IMG/VR virus record: IMGVR_UViG_3300027749_000300
Span: 1-34,554 of that record
Direction: 5' to 3' (one strand)
DNA: 34,554 nucleotides
Origin: a virus
Shown here: positions 1 to 8,374 of the stretch, piece after piece
How the letters are laid out: every line of letters starts with the position of its first letter
How positions within the stretch are numbered: position 1 is the stretch's first letter
The notes under the pieces: generated by a model
Seen by the model: the letters and a program-made list of their open reading frames with translations, nothing else
Told to the model about the DNA's origin: nothing
The model's database searches: none
Program-made: the position numbers and the translations under genes

Positions 1-479
1 ACAGGTAAAGTTCCTGTTACACCAGTTGTTAAAGGTAAACCTGTAGCACTCGTTAATGTTACACTAGATGGTGTTCCTAGTATTGGTGTAACAAGAGTAG
101 GGCTTGTAGCTAATACAAAACTACCAGTTCCAGTTGATACACTTGTTCCTGTTCCACCATTAGCAGTAGGTAAAGTCCCAGTTACACCAGTTGCCAAAGG
201 TAAACCTGTACAAGTAATTAAGTTTCCGCTAGTTGGTGTACCCAAAGCAGGGGTGACAAGAACAGGTGATGCTGCTAATGCAACTACTGTACCTGTTCCA
301 GAGGTTGTCAATGGTGTACCCCAAGCTGTACCTGTAGAGTTAGCTAGGCCACTTGGAGGATACCCTATTCCACCACCGCCACCAATACCTATAGCATTAT
401 TTAAATTAACTAAATTTGTATCCATTTCGTTCCAAGTTAATTCAGAACCCTTCCCTGATCGAGTCACGATTGTAGTCAT
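1..479 (-). CDS. Tail fibre protein with GTP-S-G / TGLPL repeats, partial (3' end outside window)
   Basis: The leftward reading frame opens at an ATG at 479 and stays open to the window edge (about 159 residues visible). Its start lies 1 bp after the stop of the upstream fibre gene, behind an AGGATA ribosome site. The N-terminus has the form TRSGKGSELTWNEMDTNLVNL, typical of phage tail fibre N-terminal segments, then a poly-Gly hinge. The rest is a Gly/Thr/Ser/Pro-rich repeat of about 56 residues containing VTPxLGTP, TGLPLxTGVTGTLP and ANGGTGTS. Such repeats form the beta-rich shaft of host-binding fibres in many phages. The receptor-binding C-terminus is not in the window. Inference: side-tail fibre attached to the baseplate. 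Confidence 0.8.
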   Translation of the reverse strand, partial: MTTIVTRSGKGSELTWNEMDTNLVNLNNAIGIGGGGGIGYPPSGLANSTGTAWGTPLTTSGTGTVVALAASPVLVTPALGTPTSGNLITCTGLPLATGVTGTLPTANGGTGTSVSTGTGSFVLATSPTLVTPILGTPSSVTLTSATGLPLTTGVTGTLP

Positions 480-480
480 A

Positions 481-1428
481 TTAATATCCTATTGCTAACC
501 AATTAAATTGAACAGGCCCAGCAGCTGTTAGCCCAATAAATGAGGTTGTATTTAATCCATAAAACTGAACCATACCTGAATTGTAAGTAGGACTAGCTAC
601 CGCGCTACCAGAAATATTAACTCCAGCGGTCGTAAATGGTATAGGGAGTGTAACAGTAACACTTGTGCCTCCAGATGGTGTGGTTGCGGATCCCCACTGC
701 ATTAGTAAGCCACTAGGCAGTAATTGATAGCCATTTGTTGCTAATAAAGCGGAAGACGCAGCTACGTTTTTAATATTTGTGCCATCTCCATATACAACAG
801 TATTATTTCCGCATGATACATTGATACCACTTCCAGATGCCGTTTTAACTGTTACATATGCTGACCCAGTACAGTTATTAACTATTTGCCATTCCTGCGT
901 ATAAGTAGGTAATATTAAGCTTAAATTACTACTTATTGTGCCAGACAAAATAATAATATTTTTGGCAGCTTGTAATGCACTTAAAGTTATATTAGAGCTA
1001 CTCATAGTAACTAAAGTTTCACCTTGTTGATTATATGGAACCCATCCTGCCCCAAATAATTCAGGTGACGTTGTATTATTGGCTGTTTTATTTAACCAAT
1101 ACCCAGAATAATCTGTCGCTTGAACTTTTGCCCCTATAGGATAGCCGCCCACTGCTGTAGAGAAAGTTCCATCATAAATGAACGATCCACCAGCCTGCGT
1201 GTATTGAAGTGCTTGAGTAGCATTATATAAAATGCCGTTCATATCTTGGCCATAAGGAGGTACGCCTCCCGATGCTTTTGGTGTCATAGTTAATGGTGGA
1301 AAGCCATCAGTAAAACTAGCAATACCATTTGTTATCCCTATCTGTGATGGTATAGGTATTGTATTCTTATAAGCTCCAGCAGAGTTCGCAAATGGAACTG
1401 TTATTTTAGTGGGTATACTAATTGACAC
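481..1428 (-). CDS. Tail fibre protein with gp53-like C-terminal domain
   Basis: A 315-residue protein. The N-terminal part (about residues 40-90) has the motif FPPLTMTPKASGGVPPYGQD and ALQYTQAGG, common in short tail fibres of enterobacterial and related phages. The middle is Ser/Thr/Asn-rich beta-type sequence. The C-terminus runs GYQLLPSGLLMQWG, then LPIPFTTAGV and a final NWLAIGY, matching the compact C-terminal head domain of gp53-like fibre proteins that contacts the host surface. The start overlaps the DUF2612 gene by 11 bp and the stop is 1 bp before the next fibre gene, so the fibre genes are translationally coupled. Family assignment is by motif recognition; receptor unknown. Confidence 0.75.
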   Translation of the reverse strand: MSISIPTKITVPFANSAGAYKNTIPIPSQIGITNGIASFTDGFPPLTMTPKASGGVPPYGQDMNGILYNATQALQYTQAGGSFIYDGTFSTAVGGYPIGAKVQATDYSGYWLNKTANNTTSPELFGAGWVPYNQQGETLVTMSSSNITLSALQAAKNIIILSGTISSNLSLILPTYTQEWQIVNNCTGSAYVTVKTASGSGINVSCGNNTVVYGDGTNIKNVAASSALLATNGYQLLPSGLLMQWGSATTPSGGTSVTVTLPIPFTTAGVNISGSAVASPTYNSGMVQFYGLNTTSFIGLTAAGPVQFNWLAIGY

Positions 1429-2071
1429 TGTAATTCACTCCTAATACATTTAAAGTAACCTGCACACCAACTGGTCTTGGTAATACTGTGCTTTGTGTTA
1501 AAATTGTTATTTCCCAGACTGCTAGTGCAAAATTAAAATAATAAGTTGCAGTCATATCATGATTATCTATGCAGTAGCAATTTCCACGACTACCGTATGA
1601 TATATTTAACCAATTATTAATGCTGTTAGCAGTGCAATTAGTTATATTAGCCGCACTTTTTGATAATATTAATGAAGAAAGCGCAACATCTGTCAAAGCA
1701 TAGGTTTGCGTTGATGATGATAAATAAAAACACCCATCATTAAAAGGAAGCCAATCATTTCCAGATTCATTAAAACCAAATGAAGTTTCTTGTGAAGGTA
1801 TTTGCACATATCTTGATACCCCAACTTTCACTGCCCACAAGTCTAACCAGTGACCGGTACATGTTTGTATATTTACACAAGTATCATATATTGTGTCCAA
1901 GATGCCAGCTGAATATAAATTAGCCGCCCAATTATTTAATATCCCTTGAATTATAGGACTACTATCATATTGTCTCATGGATACTACGCTAACAGCATCT
2001 GTATTTGTAGTTACAGTAGCTAGATACCCTGCGTTTACATATCCATCATTAACATAATTGTAAATAGCCAT
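1418..2071 (-). CDS. DUF2612 baseplate protein (fibre adaptor, gpI-like position)
   Basis: A 217-residue protein with the DUF2612 pattern: SPIIQGILNNWAANL, then DTCVNIQTCTGHWLDLWA and VGVSRYVQIP in the first 100 residues, and the closing PRPVGVQVTLNV near the C-terminus. In myoviruses with this gene order, DUF2612 proteins sit between the gpJ-like wedge protein and the fibres and are thought to link the two. Its ATG shares a base with the stop of the upstream J-like gene (TAATG arrangement), and its end overlaps the first fibre gene by 11 bp, which fits coordinated production of baseplate periphery proteins. The role in this phage is inferred from family and position. Confidence 0.8.
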   Translation of the reverse strand: MAIYNYVNDGYVNAGYLATVTTNTDAVSVVSMRQYDSSPIIQGILNNWAANLYSAGILDTIYDTCVNIQTCTGHWLDLWAVKVGVSRYVQIPSQETSFGFNESGNDWLPFNDGCFYLSSSTQTYALTDVALSSLILSKSAANITNCTANSINNWLNISYGSRGNCYCIDNHDMTATYYFNFALAVWEITILTQSTVLPRPVGVQVTLNVLGVNYSVN

Positions 2072-3291
2072 TATACTAGATTAACACTAATATTTGCTGT
2101 TGTTATAGTCGGAATTTTGTCTATTCCAACTAATACTTCTGTACCTGTTGGAGCAACAGACGTTCCAATATATAGTGATATGATTTTAATATATGGTGAA
2201 ATAGCAGATATTCCAGCATAAAATCGGCTAGCGTATAAGTCTGATGCTATGCGAACTCTATCGCTTCCATCTGTACCATTAAATGCGGCTACAATGGCTT
2301 GTTGGGTTAATGCGGCATAATTAGAGGGTACGCCAGTATGATTGCCAATATTAACAACAACATATATTGGTAAAGAGACAGGTCTTTCAAAAATAATCGA
2401 ATAAATAGGTTGTGGTAAACTTAATGATGATGTGTCAGTAACAGATACTGTTGTATTTCCATTCATAGCGCACCCTATAGATTTTTTATTCCATATAGCT
2501 GTTGCAACCGACAAATCTATTCCGCCAATGGCCGCTACATAAATACTATGAGGAGCAACGGAATATGATGTGGCCCCAACAGTAACAGCTGCATTTGTGA
2601 AGTTTTCATAAACAAAACAGTCTAATACATTAGGTACTTCTATTACAGCCCCTAAAATTGATGATACAGAAGATTTTGCATTACCAGCTACAGATTGCTG
2701 CCTTCTAAACTCGAAGCTAGTTCTATCCTCAACATCATTACCAATAGACCCATTTGCTGTATTGTTTATAGCATCCCACCCTGATACAGCTTGTGCGATA
2801 CGATTTAAACTATTAGCTGGGCATGGTATAGCGCCAAGTGTAGTGCAGGCAAATGATCCTGTAACTGTACCGCCACTAGAAAAAGTATACGCACCTAACG
2901 CAGTATAGTTATAAGTACCATCTGTTGCTAAAGACCCAGCAGGTACTGACGCACTTGGTTGTCCAATTAAATCACAACTAACTATTGTAGCTGTTGCAGG
3001 ATTTCGTGTTAGAAAATATAGCCTACCGATAGCGTCTTGCCATCTTCCATCTGCTGTAGAGGGATCAAACATACTTAATACATAAGCAATATTTGCATTT
3101 AATTGAGTAATATAATAAGTTAAGTTTTCACTCAAATACCCTTGTGGAGTAGCAAGTGATGTGGTGTTTAAATTACCCCCAAATGAATTATTCATATCTG
3201 TTAATACACCAGTTAGAATATCAGCCGTTTGTGGTAGACTGACTCCTGTTGATGTTATTAATAATGGTGGAACACTAGATGTTGATGCCAT
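2071..3291 (-). CDS. Baseplate J-like protein (wedge)
   Basis: About 406 residues. N-terminal PQTADILTGVLTDMNNSFGGNL, DGRWQDAIGRLYFLTRNPATAT and VSCDLIGQPSASVPAGSLATDG are the recognisable gpJ/Mu gp47-type signature; NGSIGNDVEDRTSFEFRRQQSV follows. These proteins form the wedge arms around the hub in contractile tails. An in-frame TTG lies upstream at 3309, but the ATG at 3291 (protein MASTSSVPP...) has the better ribosome site (GGACGG, 8 nt away), so that start is preferred. It overlaps the gp25-like gene by 17 bp. Its downstream partner is the DUF2612 protein. Confidence 0.85.
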   Translation of the reverse strand: MASTSSVPPLLITSTGVSLPQTADILTGVLTDMNNSFGGNLNTTSLATPQGYLSENLTYYITQLNANIAYVLSMFDPSTADGRWQDAIGRLYFLTRNPATATIVSCDLIGQPSASVPAGSLATDGTYNYTALGAYTFSSGGTVTGSFACTTLGAIPCPANSLNRIAQAVSGWDAINNTANGSIGNDVEDRTSFEFRRQQSVAGNAKSSVSSILGAVIEVPNVLDCFVYENFTNAAVTVGATSYSVAPHSIYVAAIGGIDLSVATAIWNKKSIGCAMNGNTTVSVTDTSSLSLPQPIYSIIFERPVSLPIYVVVNIGNHTGVPSNYAALTQQAIVAAFNGTDGSDRVRIASDLYASRFYAGISAISPYIKIISLYIGTSVAPTGTEVLVGIDKIPTITTANISVNLV

Positions 3292-3631
3292 TTGTCGTAC
3301 CGTCCACAAGCGTTAAATTAATTTGACCAATAAGCTGTCTACTAGCTCTATTGAATTGTAATAATGTACTGGCTTCTGATATGTCAGGCACTGTCTTAGC
3401 TTCTGTGTTATAAAAAGCTGTTAATACATTTCTAGGTAATAATTTACCTAATATAGATGTATCATAAGGAATACCTCTAGTAACATCATAAATATATTCG
3501 CCAGTCCATAACCTACATGAAGACGCTACGTCTTGAGCTGCCGCATAAGGAGCATTAGCTACCGCGATGTTACCATAAATATCTAATGCAAAATCCCAAG
3601 CTGTTGGATCAACATAAATTGTATCAAGCAT
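3275..3631 (-). CDS. Baseplate wedge protein, gp25/gpW-like
   Basis: 118 residues, the usual size for gp25-like wedge proteins. It contains AAQDVASSCRLWTGEYIYDVTRGIPY, where a surface loop and a W-x-G-E turn precede the conserved region, then LPRNVLTAFYNTEAKTVPDI and a C-terminal LTLVDGTTNGINI strand. In contractile systems the gp25-like subunit nucleates sheath assembly on the wedge. The gene sits directly before the J-like gene, the normal order in P2- and Pam3-type baseplates. Its ATG overlaps the TAA of the spike gene in a TAATG junction. The classical EPR core motif of T4 gp25 is not obvious, so assignment relies on size, order and general pattern. Confidence 0.7.
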   Translation of the reverse strand: MLDTIYVDPTAWDFALDIYGNIAVANAPYAAAQDVASSCRLWTGEYIYDVTRGIPYDTSILGKLLPRNVLTAFYNTEAKTVPDISEASTLLQFNRASRQLIGQINLTLVDGTTNGINI

Positions 3632-4260
3632 TAGTTAGGCGCTCCCGTATTTCCACTTCCAGTCTGTACGCCTTTATGCGTATGTGTATGTAATGATGTT
3701 CCAGCTCCAGTAATATCCCCTGTGGCTGTTATAGTGCCTGTTACAGACACGTTACCATTAATAGTAAGCGTAGTATTAGGTGTTATCGTTATCCCAATGT
3801 CACTAAACTGTATGAAGCGCGTTGGAGTAGCGTTAAGTATACCACCAATGTACATTCCATCAGAAAGATCGTAAGAACGATAGCTACCAGGTTTGCCCTT
3901 CTTCCTTGTACTTTTAATGGTAGTAATGTCCCTAGATGCAAATATCGCAATACCTATATCACCAATTACAGGGTCAATGATAACAGCATTTGTCCCGCCT
4001 TGCATCCTTGTATAAGGCAAGCTGTACAAAGTTGAATAATCCCATAAAGAACCATCATTACCTACCTGTTGTAACATAGGAAATACGTCAACTGTGCCAG
4101 CAAACAAAGTATTAGGTGTAACTGCCTGCACTATGACTGGCATACTGGTTTGTAAGCCTAAAAGCTTCTGGTCTATGTTAAAGTTAATAGCATTGGGTAG
4201 CGTCTTGTAGTCATTAGGCGTTGCCTTGCTCGTGTAATACCTTGCGCTATTATTGGGCAT
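3631..4260 (-). CDS. Baseplate central spike protein, Gp138-like with HxH tip
   Basis: About 209 residues. The N-terminal half resembles the OB-type Gp138 N-terminal domain (MPVIVQAVTPNTLFAGTVDVFPM, then PVIGDIGIAIFASRDI). The segment from about residue 150 is a short-period beta-helix (TITPNTTLTINGNVSVTGTITATGDI). It ends in HTHTHKGVQTGSGNTGAPN. Closely spaced His-x-His motifs at a spike tip bind a metal ion (iron in P2 and phi92 spikes) and stabilise the needle that pierces the outer membrane. An upstream in-frame ATG at 4266 sits on top of the AAGGATGG ribosome site, so the ATG at 4260 is preferred. Confidence 0.85.
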   Translation of the reverse strand: MPNNSARYYTSKATPNDYKTLPNAINFNIDQKLLGLQTSMPVIVQAVTPNTLFAGTVDVFPMLQQVGNDGSLWDYSTLYSLPYTRMQGGTNAVIIDPVIGDIGIAIFASRDITTIKSTRKKGKPGSYRSYDLSDGMYIGGILNATPTRFIQFSDIGITITPNTTLTINGNVSVTGTITATGDITGAGTSLHTHTHKGVQTGSGNTGAPN

Positions 4261-5251
4261 ATCCATCCTTTAACCAAACATCCATTTCAATAAACCATTG
4301 CCCATTTGGTGTTTGACTATCTAACGATATTACCATGTTTTGAATAGTCGCATAAAAATCACCGCCATTAGGTACTAATTTAGATTGTATTCTAATTAAC
4401 CCATGTGGCTTATAAACAGGAGAATAAAGCACCTTTATAGTCCATAATATTTGTGATTTACGTAATGGTGAACCAATTAACCCTGTTTCTGATGTTACTA
4501 ATGGAATTTCCTTATGAACTGCAAAATACGCGCAATCACCCTTGTAGGTTAATAATACCTCATTGTTTGAAGCATCAAGTGTCACATCCATGTTGGCTGA
4601 TGTTTTTAGTTTCCATAGCATAGCTATTGGAGATCCTGAAAACACTGCGTCTGTTACTGTTGGAATAGGTATTGGATTACCTTTATTGTCAATAGTAGCT
4701 AATCCATTAATTACAGTAGGCTTATCGTCCATTAAATTGCAAATTGATTGAGCAATATCAGTTACTTTAATTGCTTTACCAAATGATATGCCTGTTACAT
4801 TTTTAAGATTATCAAGCACACCATAAGATGCTGTGATAATAAAAGGCACGTTCGGCATACTATTATAATCAGCATATGCATCTTGAAATGTGCCTATGCA
4901 AACTAGGTTGTCATTGGCATATAATTCAATTTTAGCATTGGTGTATTTATTAAGATTCCATTGGTAAACAGTTAACTTGTCCATTACTGATTTATCTAAA
5001 CCATAAATCATCACTTTAGTGACTGGCAATGATGCTGATCCAGCTAATAAAACATGCGCAGTTACCCTTGCATTTTGTATAGTAATTACATTAGAATCAT
5101 TGAAAAATACATTAGGTGAGTTATTAATATTGTCTGGTAATGTAATAATTACTTTAATATCTCTATTTTTAAAAGACCTATCAACAGCAACCACCAAGTC
5201 TTTCTTAGTAGCGGTACCATCAGTATTTATATCAGGGACGTTACTAGGCAT
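4250..5251 (-). CDS. Baseplate hub protein
   Basis: A 333-residue protein between the plug-like and spike genes, where contractile phages encode the hub (gp27/gpD-like). Visible features are a beta-rich N-terminal half (DIKVIITLPDN, VTKVMIYGLDKSVMDKLTVYQW), a middle segment with FGKAIKVTDIAQSICNLM, and repeated beta pairs. The tail end, QNMVISLDSQTPNGQWFIEMDVW, resembles the last hub domain that holds the spike. The start overlaps the upstream 98-residue gene by 8 bp and the stop overlaps the spike gene by 11 bp, suggesting coupled translation of hub and spike. Assignment rests on gene order and length more than on any single motif. Confidence 0.65.
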   Translation of the reverse strand: MPSNVPDINTDGTATKKDLVVAVDRSFKNRDIKVIITLPDNINNSPNVFFNDSNVITIQNARVTAHVLLAGSASLPVTKVMIYGLDKSVMDKLTVYQWNLNKYTNAKIELYANDNLVCIGTFQDAYADYNSMPNVPFIITASYGVLDNLKNVTGISFGKAIKVTDIAQSICNLMDDKPTVINGLATIDNKGNPIPIPTVTDAVFSGSPIAMLWKLKTSANMDVTLDASNNEVLLTYKGDCAYFAVHKEIPLVTSETGLIGSPLRKSQILWTIKVLYSPVYKPHGLIRIQSKLVPNGGDFYATIQNMVISLDSQTPNGQWFIEMDVWLKDGYAQ

Positions 5252-5540
5252 AGTTATATATCAAACTCCATCGTGAACCCCACCCAGTATAAATGGGCGC
5301 GTCACTACCAACAGAGTCTATGACAATTAAATCGCCCACAAAACCTGTGTAAGCTGCTTTTATAATTGATGTGCTGCTTTGTAATAACACGTTATTACAT
5401 ATAGGCGCTCCATTTATTGAAAGGCTTAAATATTGCCTTCCATTCAACTCTCTTAATGTAATAGAGCATTGCTGAGAATTTAAAGACACACCAACAGTTT
5501 GTGAAGGTATAGCTTGTAAAGGTATTTGTAGATAATTCAT
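5244..5540 (-). CDS. Small baseplate plug-like protein (Pam3 gp18 / DUF6983 type)
   Basis: 98 residues with an all-beta pattern: IPLQAIPSQTVGVSLNSQQCSITLRE, then GRQYLSLSINGAPICNNVLL and a C-terminal FVGDLIVIDSVG followed by YTGWGSRWSLIY. This pattern (Q-T/V-L-x-G-Q-x-C-x-I-x-L and a terminal W-x-L/I-x-Y) is that of the small plug-like protein family seen between the tape measure/Dit-like gene and the hub in Pam3-like and related myoviruses. It overlaps the upstream gene by 4 bp (ATGA-type) and the hub by 8 bp. Inference: it lines or plugs the hub channel. Confidence 0.7.
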   Translation of the reverse strand: MNYLQIPLQAIPSQTVGVSLNSQQCSITLRELNGRQYLSLSINGAPICNNVLLQSSTSIIKAAYTGFVGDLIVIDSVGSDAPIYTGWGSRWSLIYNYA

Positions 5541-6340
5541 AAGCCTATTCCCCCTAAACCATCAGCAACACTGGAAAAAGAATCGGCAACGCCTTTTATT
5601 TTATCTAATATTGATAGTGAAGGTTTATTAGCTTGTACTGAATTGTCTTCTGCACCTATATCTTGAGCTTGTGTTGAATTGGATGTTTTTGACGAAGAAT
5701 ACTGCATTGAAACTTGCATTATTTCTTGGAAAATACAATCTGCAATTAATAAACTAACGCCAGATGACGAGTCTCTAGTAATTGAATAATCAACTAACGT
5801 CATATTTGGATAATGAACTTCTGGAACATAAATATCAAAATAATTATTATGAAATGAACCGCCAGTTTTAATTTTTGTTCTTTTTTTTGTATAGCCTTTA
5901 CTAACCATATCCAGCCATACTAGAAGCAATCCTCGTTCTTCTTCTGTGCCACCTTTAGTAATGCGAATATTAACTTGCCTAGGAGCTTCTACTTTATTGT
6001 AAGTTGTAAAACTTCCTGTTTCTAATCGGTAGTTAGATAATTCAGAGCCTTTTTTCTGAGAAATGGATACTACGCTATCAATAAACACATTATTAGCTAA
6101 TAACTCACCACTTAACAGGGATTTAACACCTGCCAATGAAGTGGCTTGACCAGCAATACCGCTTATACTACTAGGCTTAACTTTACCTAATATAATCTCC
6201 TGAGTGCTTCCTTGATAATAAATGCCCCACTTAGTATCAACAGTTAAAAAATCAAACAAAGCACCTTGAGCTAAAGTTAATGCAGCCCGACCGATGCTAC
6301 CAATAGATGGCACAAGTAATTGTGGTATTCCAATCCCCAT
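5537..6340 (-). CDS. Dit-like baseplate/tail-hub protein
   Basis: 267 residues, directly after the tape measure (TAATG overlap at 6340). The central region has FTTYNKVEAPRQVNIRITKGG, a helix with LLLVWLDMV, then FDIYVPEVHYPNMTLVDYSI and a strand ending in ADCIFQEI. This resembles the N-terminal domain of Dit-like tail proteins, which form the ring joining tail tube to baseplate hub. The last 50 residues are low-complexity and helical (ending GGIGL) and may be flexible. The first 40 residues are hydrophobic (SIGRAALTLAQGALFDFL), as in several relatives. Function inferred from fold pattern and position. Confidence 0.65.
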   Translation of the reverse strand: MGIGIPQLLVPSIGSIGRAALTLAQGALFDFLTVDTKWGIYYQGSTQEIILGKVKPSSISGIAGQATSLAGVKSLLSGELLANNVFIDSVVSISQKKGSELSNYRLETGSFTTYNKVEAPRQVNIRITKGGTEEERGLLLVWLDMVSKGYTKKRTKIKTGGSFHNNYFDIYVPEVHYPNMTLVDYSITRDSSSGVSLLIADCIFQEIMQVSMQYSSSKTSNSTQAQDIGAEDNSVQANKPSLSILDKIKGVADSFSSVADGLGGIGL

Positions 6341-7788
6341 TATTGCATCCCCGTATTATTGCTGCCCATATCAATAAATGTACGATTTATTTCGTTTATA
6401 ATTTTATTTGTAGAATCTTGGTCGCCATTAATATTAATAACCATTCCACTTAAAATATTTGTAACTTTATTTGTGTTTTTGTCATATTTATACTCGTTAG
6501 GCGCTCTCATAGCTAGAGCGTTACCTAAATAATCTTGTGATTCTCCTAGTATCTTGCCACCTACAAATTTTCCATCTTTAAATTCAGTACTTTCACCCTT
6601 ACGATTATAGCCTAATAATGCTTGACCTTGCCCCCCAAACTTCTTAGCTAATTTTTCTAAATAATGGTCACTAACCTTTCTATTTGTATCAAGATCATTT
6701 ATATTAGGGTTTTTAATCCCCATTTCCTTAGCTTCCGCATCAAAAGTAGCGGGTAACATTTGCCTTGCCCCCATAGCACCTGCGGGACTTACTTTATTAG
6801 GGTCATTTGGATTAGATTCTAATTTTTCTACTATTGATCCTAATGACTTGGCTTTTGCTTTATTTTTTTCCGTTTGAAAATAATTGTCTGGATTTAAAAT
6901 ATCACCAACTGCACCTGCAATGCTAGTTTTTACGTCTTGTATAGTTCCTCTGGCAGTCTCTATTGTATTCTGAGCAGTTTTACCTGTTTTTTGTGCTTCC
7001 TTTGCGTTTGATTGTGCTATCTCCTGTAAAGACGTTCTTTTAGGTTTGGGTTGGCTCATTGCATAGAATTTATTAATAGCATCATCACCAAGCAATGGTG
7101 TCACAACTTCTCTTAGTTGTGATCCAGTTAATTGTTGTGGGTTTCTGTCAATATAGCTTTGAACATCGTCCATAAGCTCAAGGGCTGTTTTAGCCTCGCC
7201 TGTGGACTTTAAAAGGTCGGCCCCTATCATACCTATTGATTTAGATAAATCTTCTGCGCCTTCGCCATATAATTGAAATCTATCTAATTTTGATTGTAGA
7301 TCAAGAATGCCTCTGACTGCAGATTCCGCACTTCCACCAATCATTTCCATGCTAAGTGAATAAGCCTTCAGATCAATAGCTGAGTCTTGCATTGAAGAAG
7401 ATAATCTTTCAAAAGTTGCAGCGTCAATTAGTCCCTCTTTTGCAATATTCCATACTTTATTAGCTATGGCAACAGCAGCAAATCTTTTTGATATGACATC
7501 AACTAATGTGTTTGTTTGGGTTTTTTCGGCAGCCTTTGTTTGTTCATCTTCTTCTTTTCTTTCTTTCTTTACTTCGGTAGTTTCTTTTTTGCGAACAACC
7601 TTTCTTTTCTTAACAGCCTTATCTAATATTTTGTCTTTTTCAGCTTCGACTTTTTTGACAGTTGTAACATCAATCTTTTGTTCTTTAGTTATTTCTTTCA
7701 GTTCTTGCTTAATCTTCTTTATTTCAGCATGGAAGCCTGTAGCATCTAAACCTAAGATTACTTTTAATGAATCAAGTACGGTTGCCAT
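6340..7788 (-). CDS. Tape measure protein with lytic transglycosylase domain
   Basis: 482 residues, short for a tape measure. Residues 15-90 are a highly charged coiled coil (Lys/Glu heptads). The middle is helical. About residues 315-400 carry a soluble lytic transglycosylase-like domain: KLESN (the Glu-Ser that supplies the catalytic acid in this family), SPAGAMGARQMLPATF, and a final GGQGQALLGYNRKG. Such domains locally open peptidoglycan when the tape measure is ejected. It follows the frameshifted chaperone, the invariable order in tailed phages. If the usual ~0.15 nm per residue holds, the tail would be roughly 70 nm, an inference only. No long transmembrane stretch is evident. Confidence 0.85.
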   Translation of the reverse strand: MATVLDSLKVILGLDATGFHAEIKKIKQELKEITKEQKIDVTTVKKVEAEKDKILDKAVKKRKVVRKKETTEVKKERKEEDEQTKAAEKTQTNTLVDVISKRFAAVAIANKVWNIAKEGLIDAATFERLSSSMQDSAIDLKAYSLSMEMIGGSAESAVRGILDLQSKLDRFQLYGEGAEDLSKSIGMIGADLLKSTGEAKTALELMDDVQSYIDRNPQQLTGSQLREVVTPLLGDDAINKFYAMSQPKPKRTSLQEIAQSNAKEAQKTGKTAQNTIETARGTIQDVKTSIAGAVGDILNPDNYFQTEKNKAKAKSLGSIVEKLESNPNDPNKVSPAGAMGARQMLPATFDAEAKEMGIKNPNINDLDTNRKVSDHYLEKLAKKFGGQGQALLGYNRKGESTEFKDGKFVGGKILGESQDYLGNALAMRAPNEYKYDKNTNKVTNILSGMVININGDQDSTNKIINEINRTFIDMGSNNTGMQ

Positions 7789-8373
7789 GAACTATCCTAT
7801 CGTTATGAAAATTAACTGTAAGCATTTCAAGCATATCATACGCATCTTCCGCGCTATATACTTCTTGTAATTCATGTAATGTTGCAAGCTTATTGGTTAT
7901 TAAACTCGCATGGATGCCCGGTATGTTTACACAGGCCACCAGCTTGTGAGGTTCAACAGTTTTACCCGGTAAACCTATTCCGTAATCTGGACTTCGTTTT
8001 CGAAAAAAAAATCAATATGTAGAGAAATAATTTCCTTTCTCAATTTAAGAATAGTACGGTATTCCTCAATGTCATCAGGCAGTATTTTCCTAATCTGAGA
8101 GTCTGGCATTACTAATGTGACAGCCTCTAACATTTCTATTAATAAAGGCTCAGCTACGTTGAAAGGTATTTTTGCCAAAGACATAATACCTATTTCAACG
8201 AGCTTTGCCAGTGGAGCAGTCGACATATCTTCAGGAATTTCCACTCCTGATGCGGCAATAGCCCATAACCCCCTCATAGCTATTCTTTCAGCTTTGAAAG
8301 CACCAAACTCGGTTATTCTATAAACCTTGTTTTCGTCACGACCTACGCCTAATATATCGACTGTTTTTCTCAT
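7772..8373 (-). CDS. Tail assembly chaperone, -1 frameshift product (gpGT-like)
   Basis: If ribosomes slip back one base on the T9 tract (8011-8003, read GAT TTT TTT TTC), the reading frame continues for 76 more codons to a TGA at 7774-7772, 17 nt inside the tape measure gene, giving about 200 residues. The added part starts RKRSPDYGIGLPGKTVEP and ends LQEVYSAEDAYDMLEMLTV plus a short tail, resembling the C-terminal domain of other frameshifted chaperones. This frame has no usable start codon, so it can only be reached by slippage. The +1 frame stops quickly. As in lambda, the T-like domain is expected to recruit tube protein while the G part holds the tape measure. Confidence 0.8.
7975..8373 (-). 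CDS. Tail assembly chaperone, short form (gpG-like)
   Basis: 132 residues, mostly helical, located between tail tube and tape measure where every long-tailed phage encodes its tail assembly chaperone. The N-terminus is a small beta unit (KTVDILGVGRDENKVYRITEFGAFKAERI) followed by helices. It ends shortly after a run of three Phe codons at a 9-T tract (minus strand, 8011-8003) that is also the site of a likely -1 frameshift giving a longer form. The start is 2 bp beyond the tube gene stop. By analogy with lambda gpG it would bind and solubilise the tape measure before tube polymerisation. Confidence 0.75.
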   Translation of the reverse strand: MRKTVDILGVGRDENKVYRITEFGAFKAERIAMRGLWAIAASGVEIPEDMSTAPLAKLVEIGIMSLAKIPFNVAEPLLIEMLEAVTLVMPDSQIRKILPDDIEEYRTILKLRKEIISLHIDFFFENEVQITE

Positions 8374-8374
8374 A

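Noticed and set aside
7466-7870. 134-codon rightward ORF, Phe/Ser-rich
   Set aside because: It is the complement of the Lys/Glu coiled coil of the tape measure and of the frameshift extension; composition bias explains the open frame.
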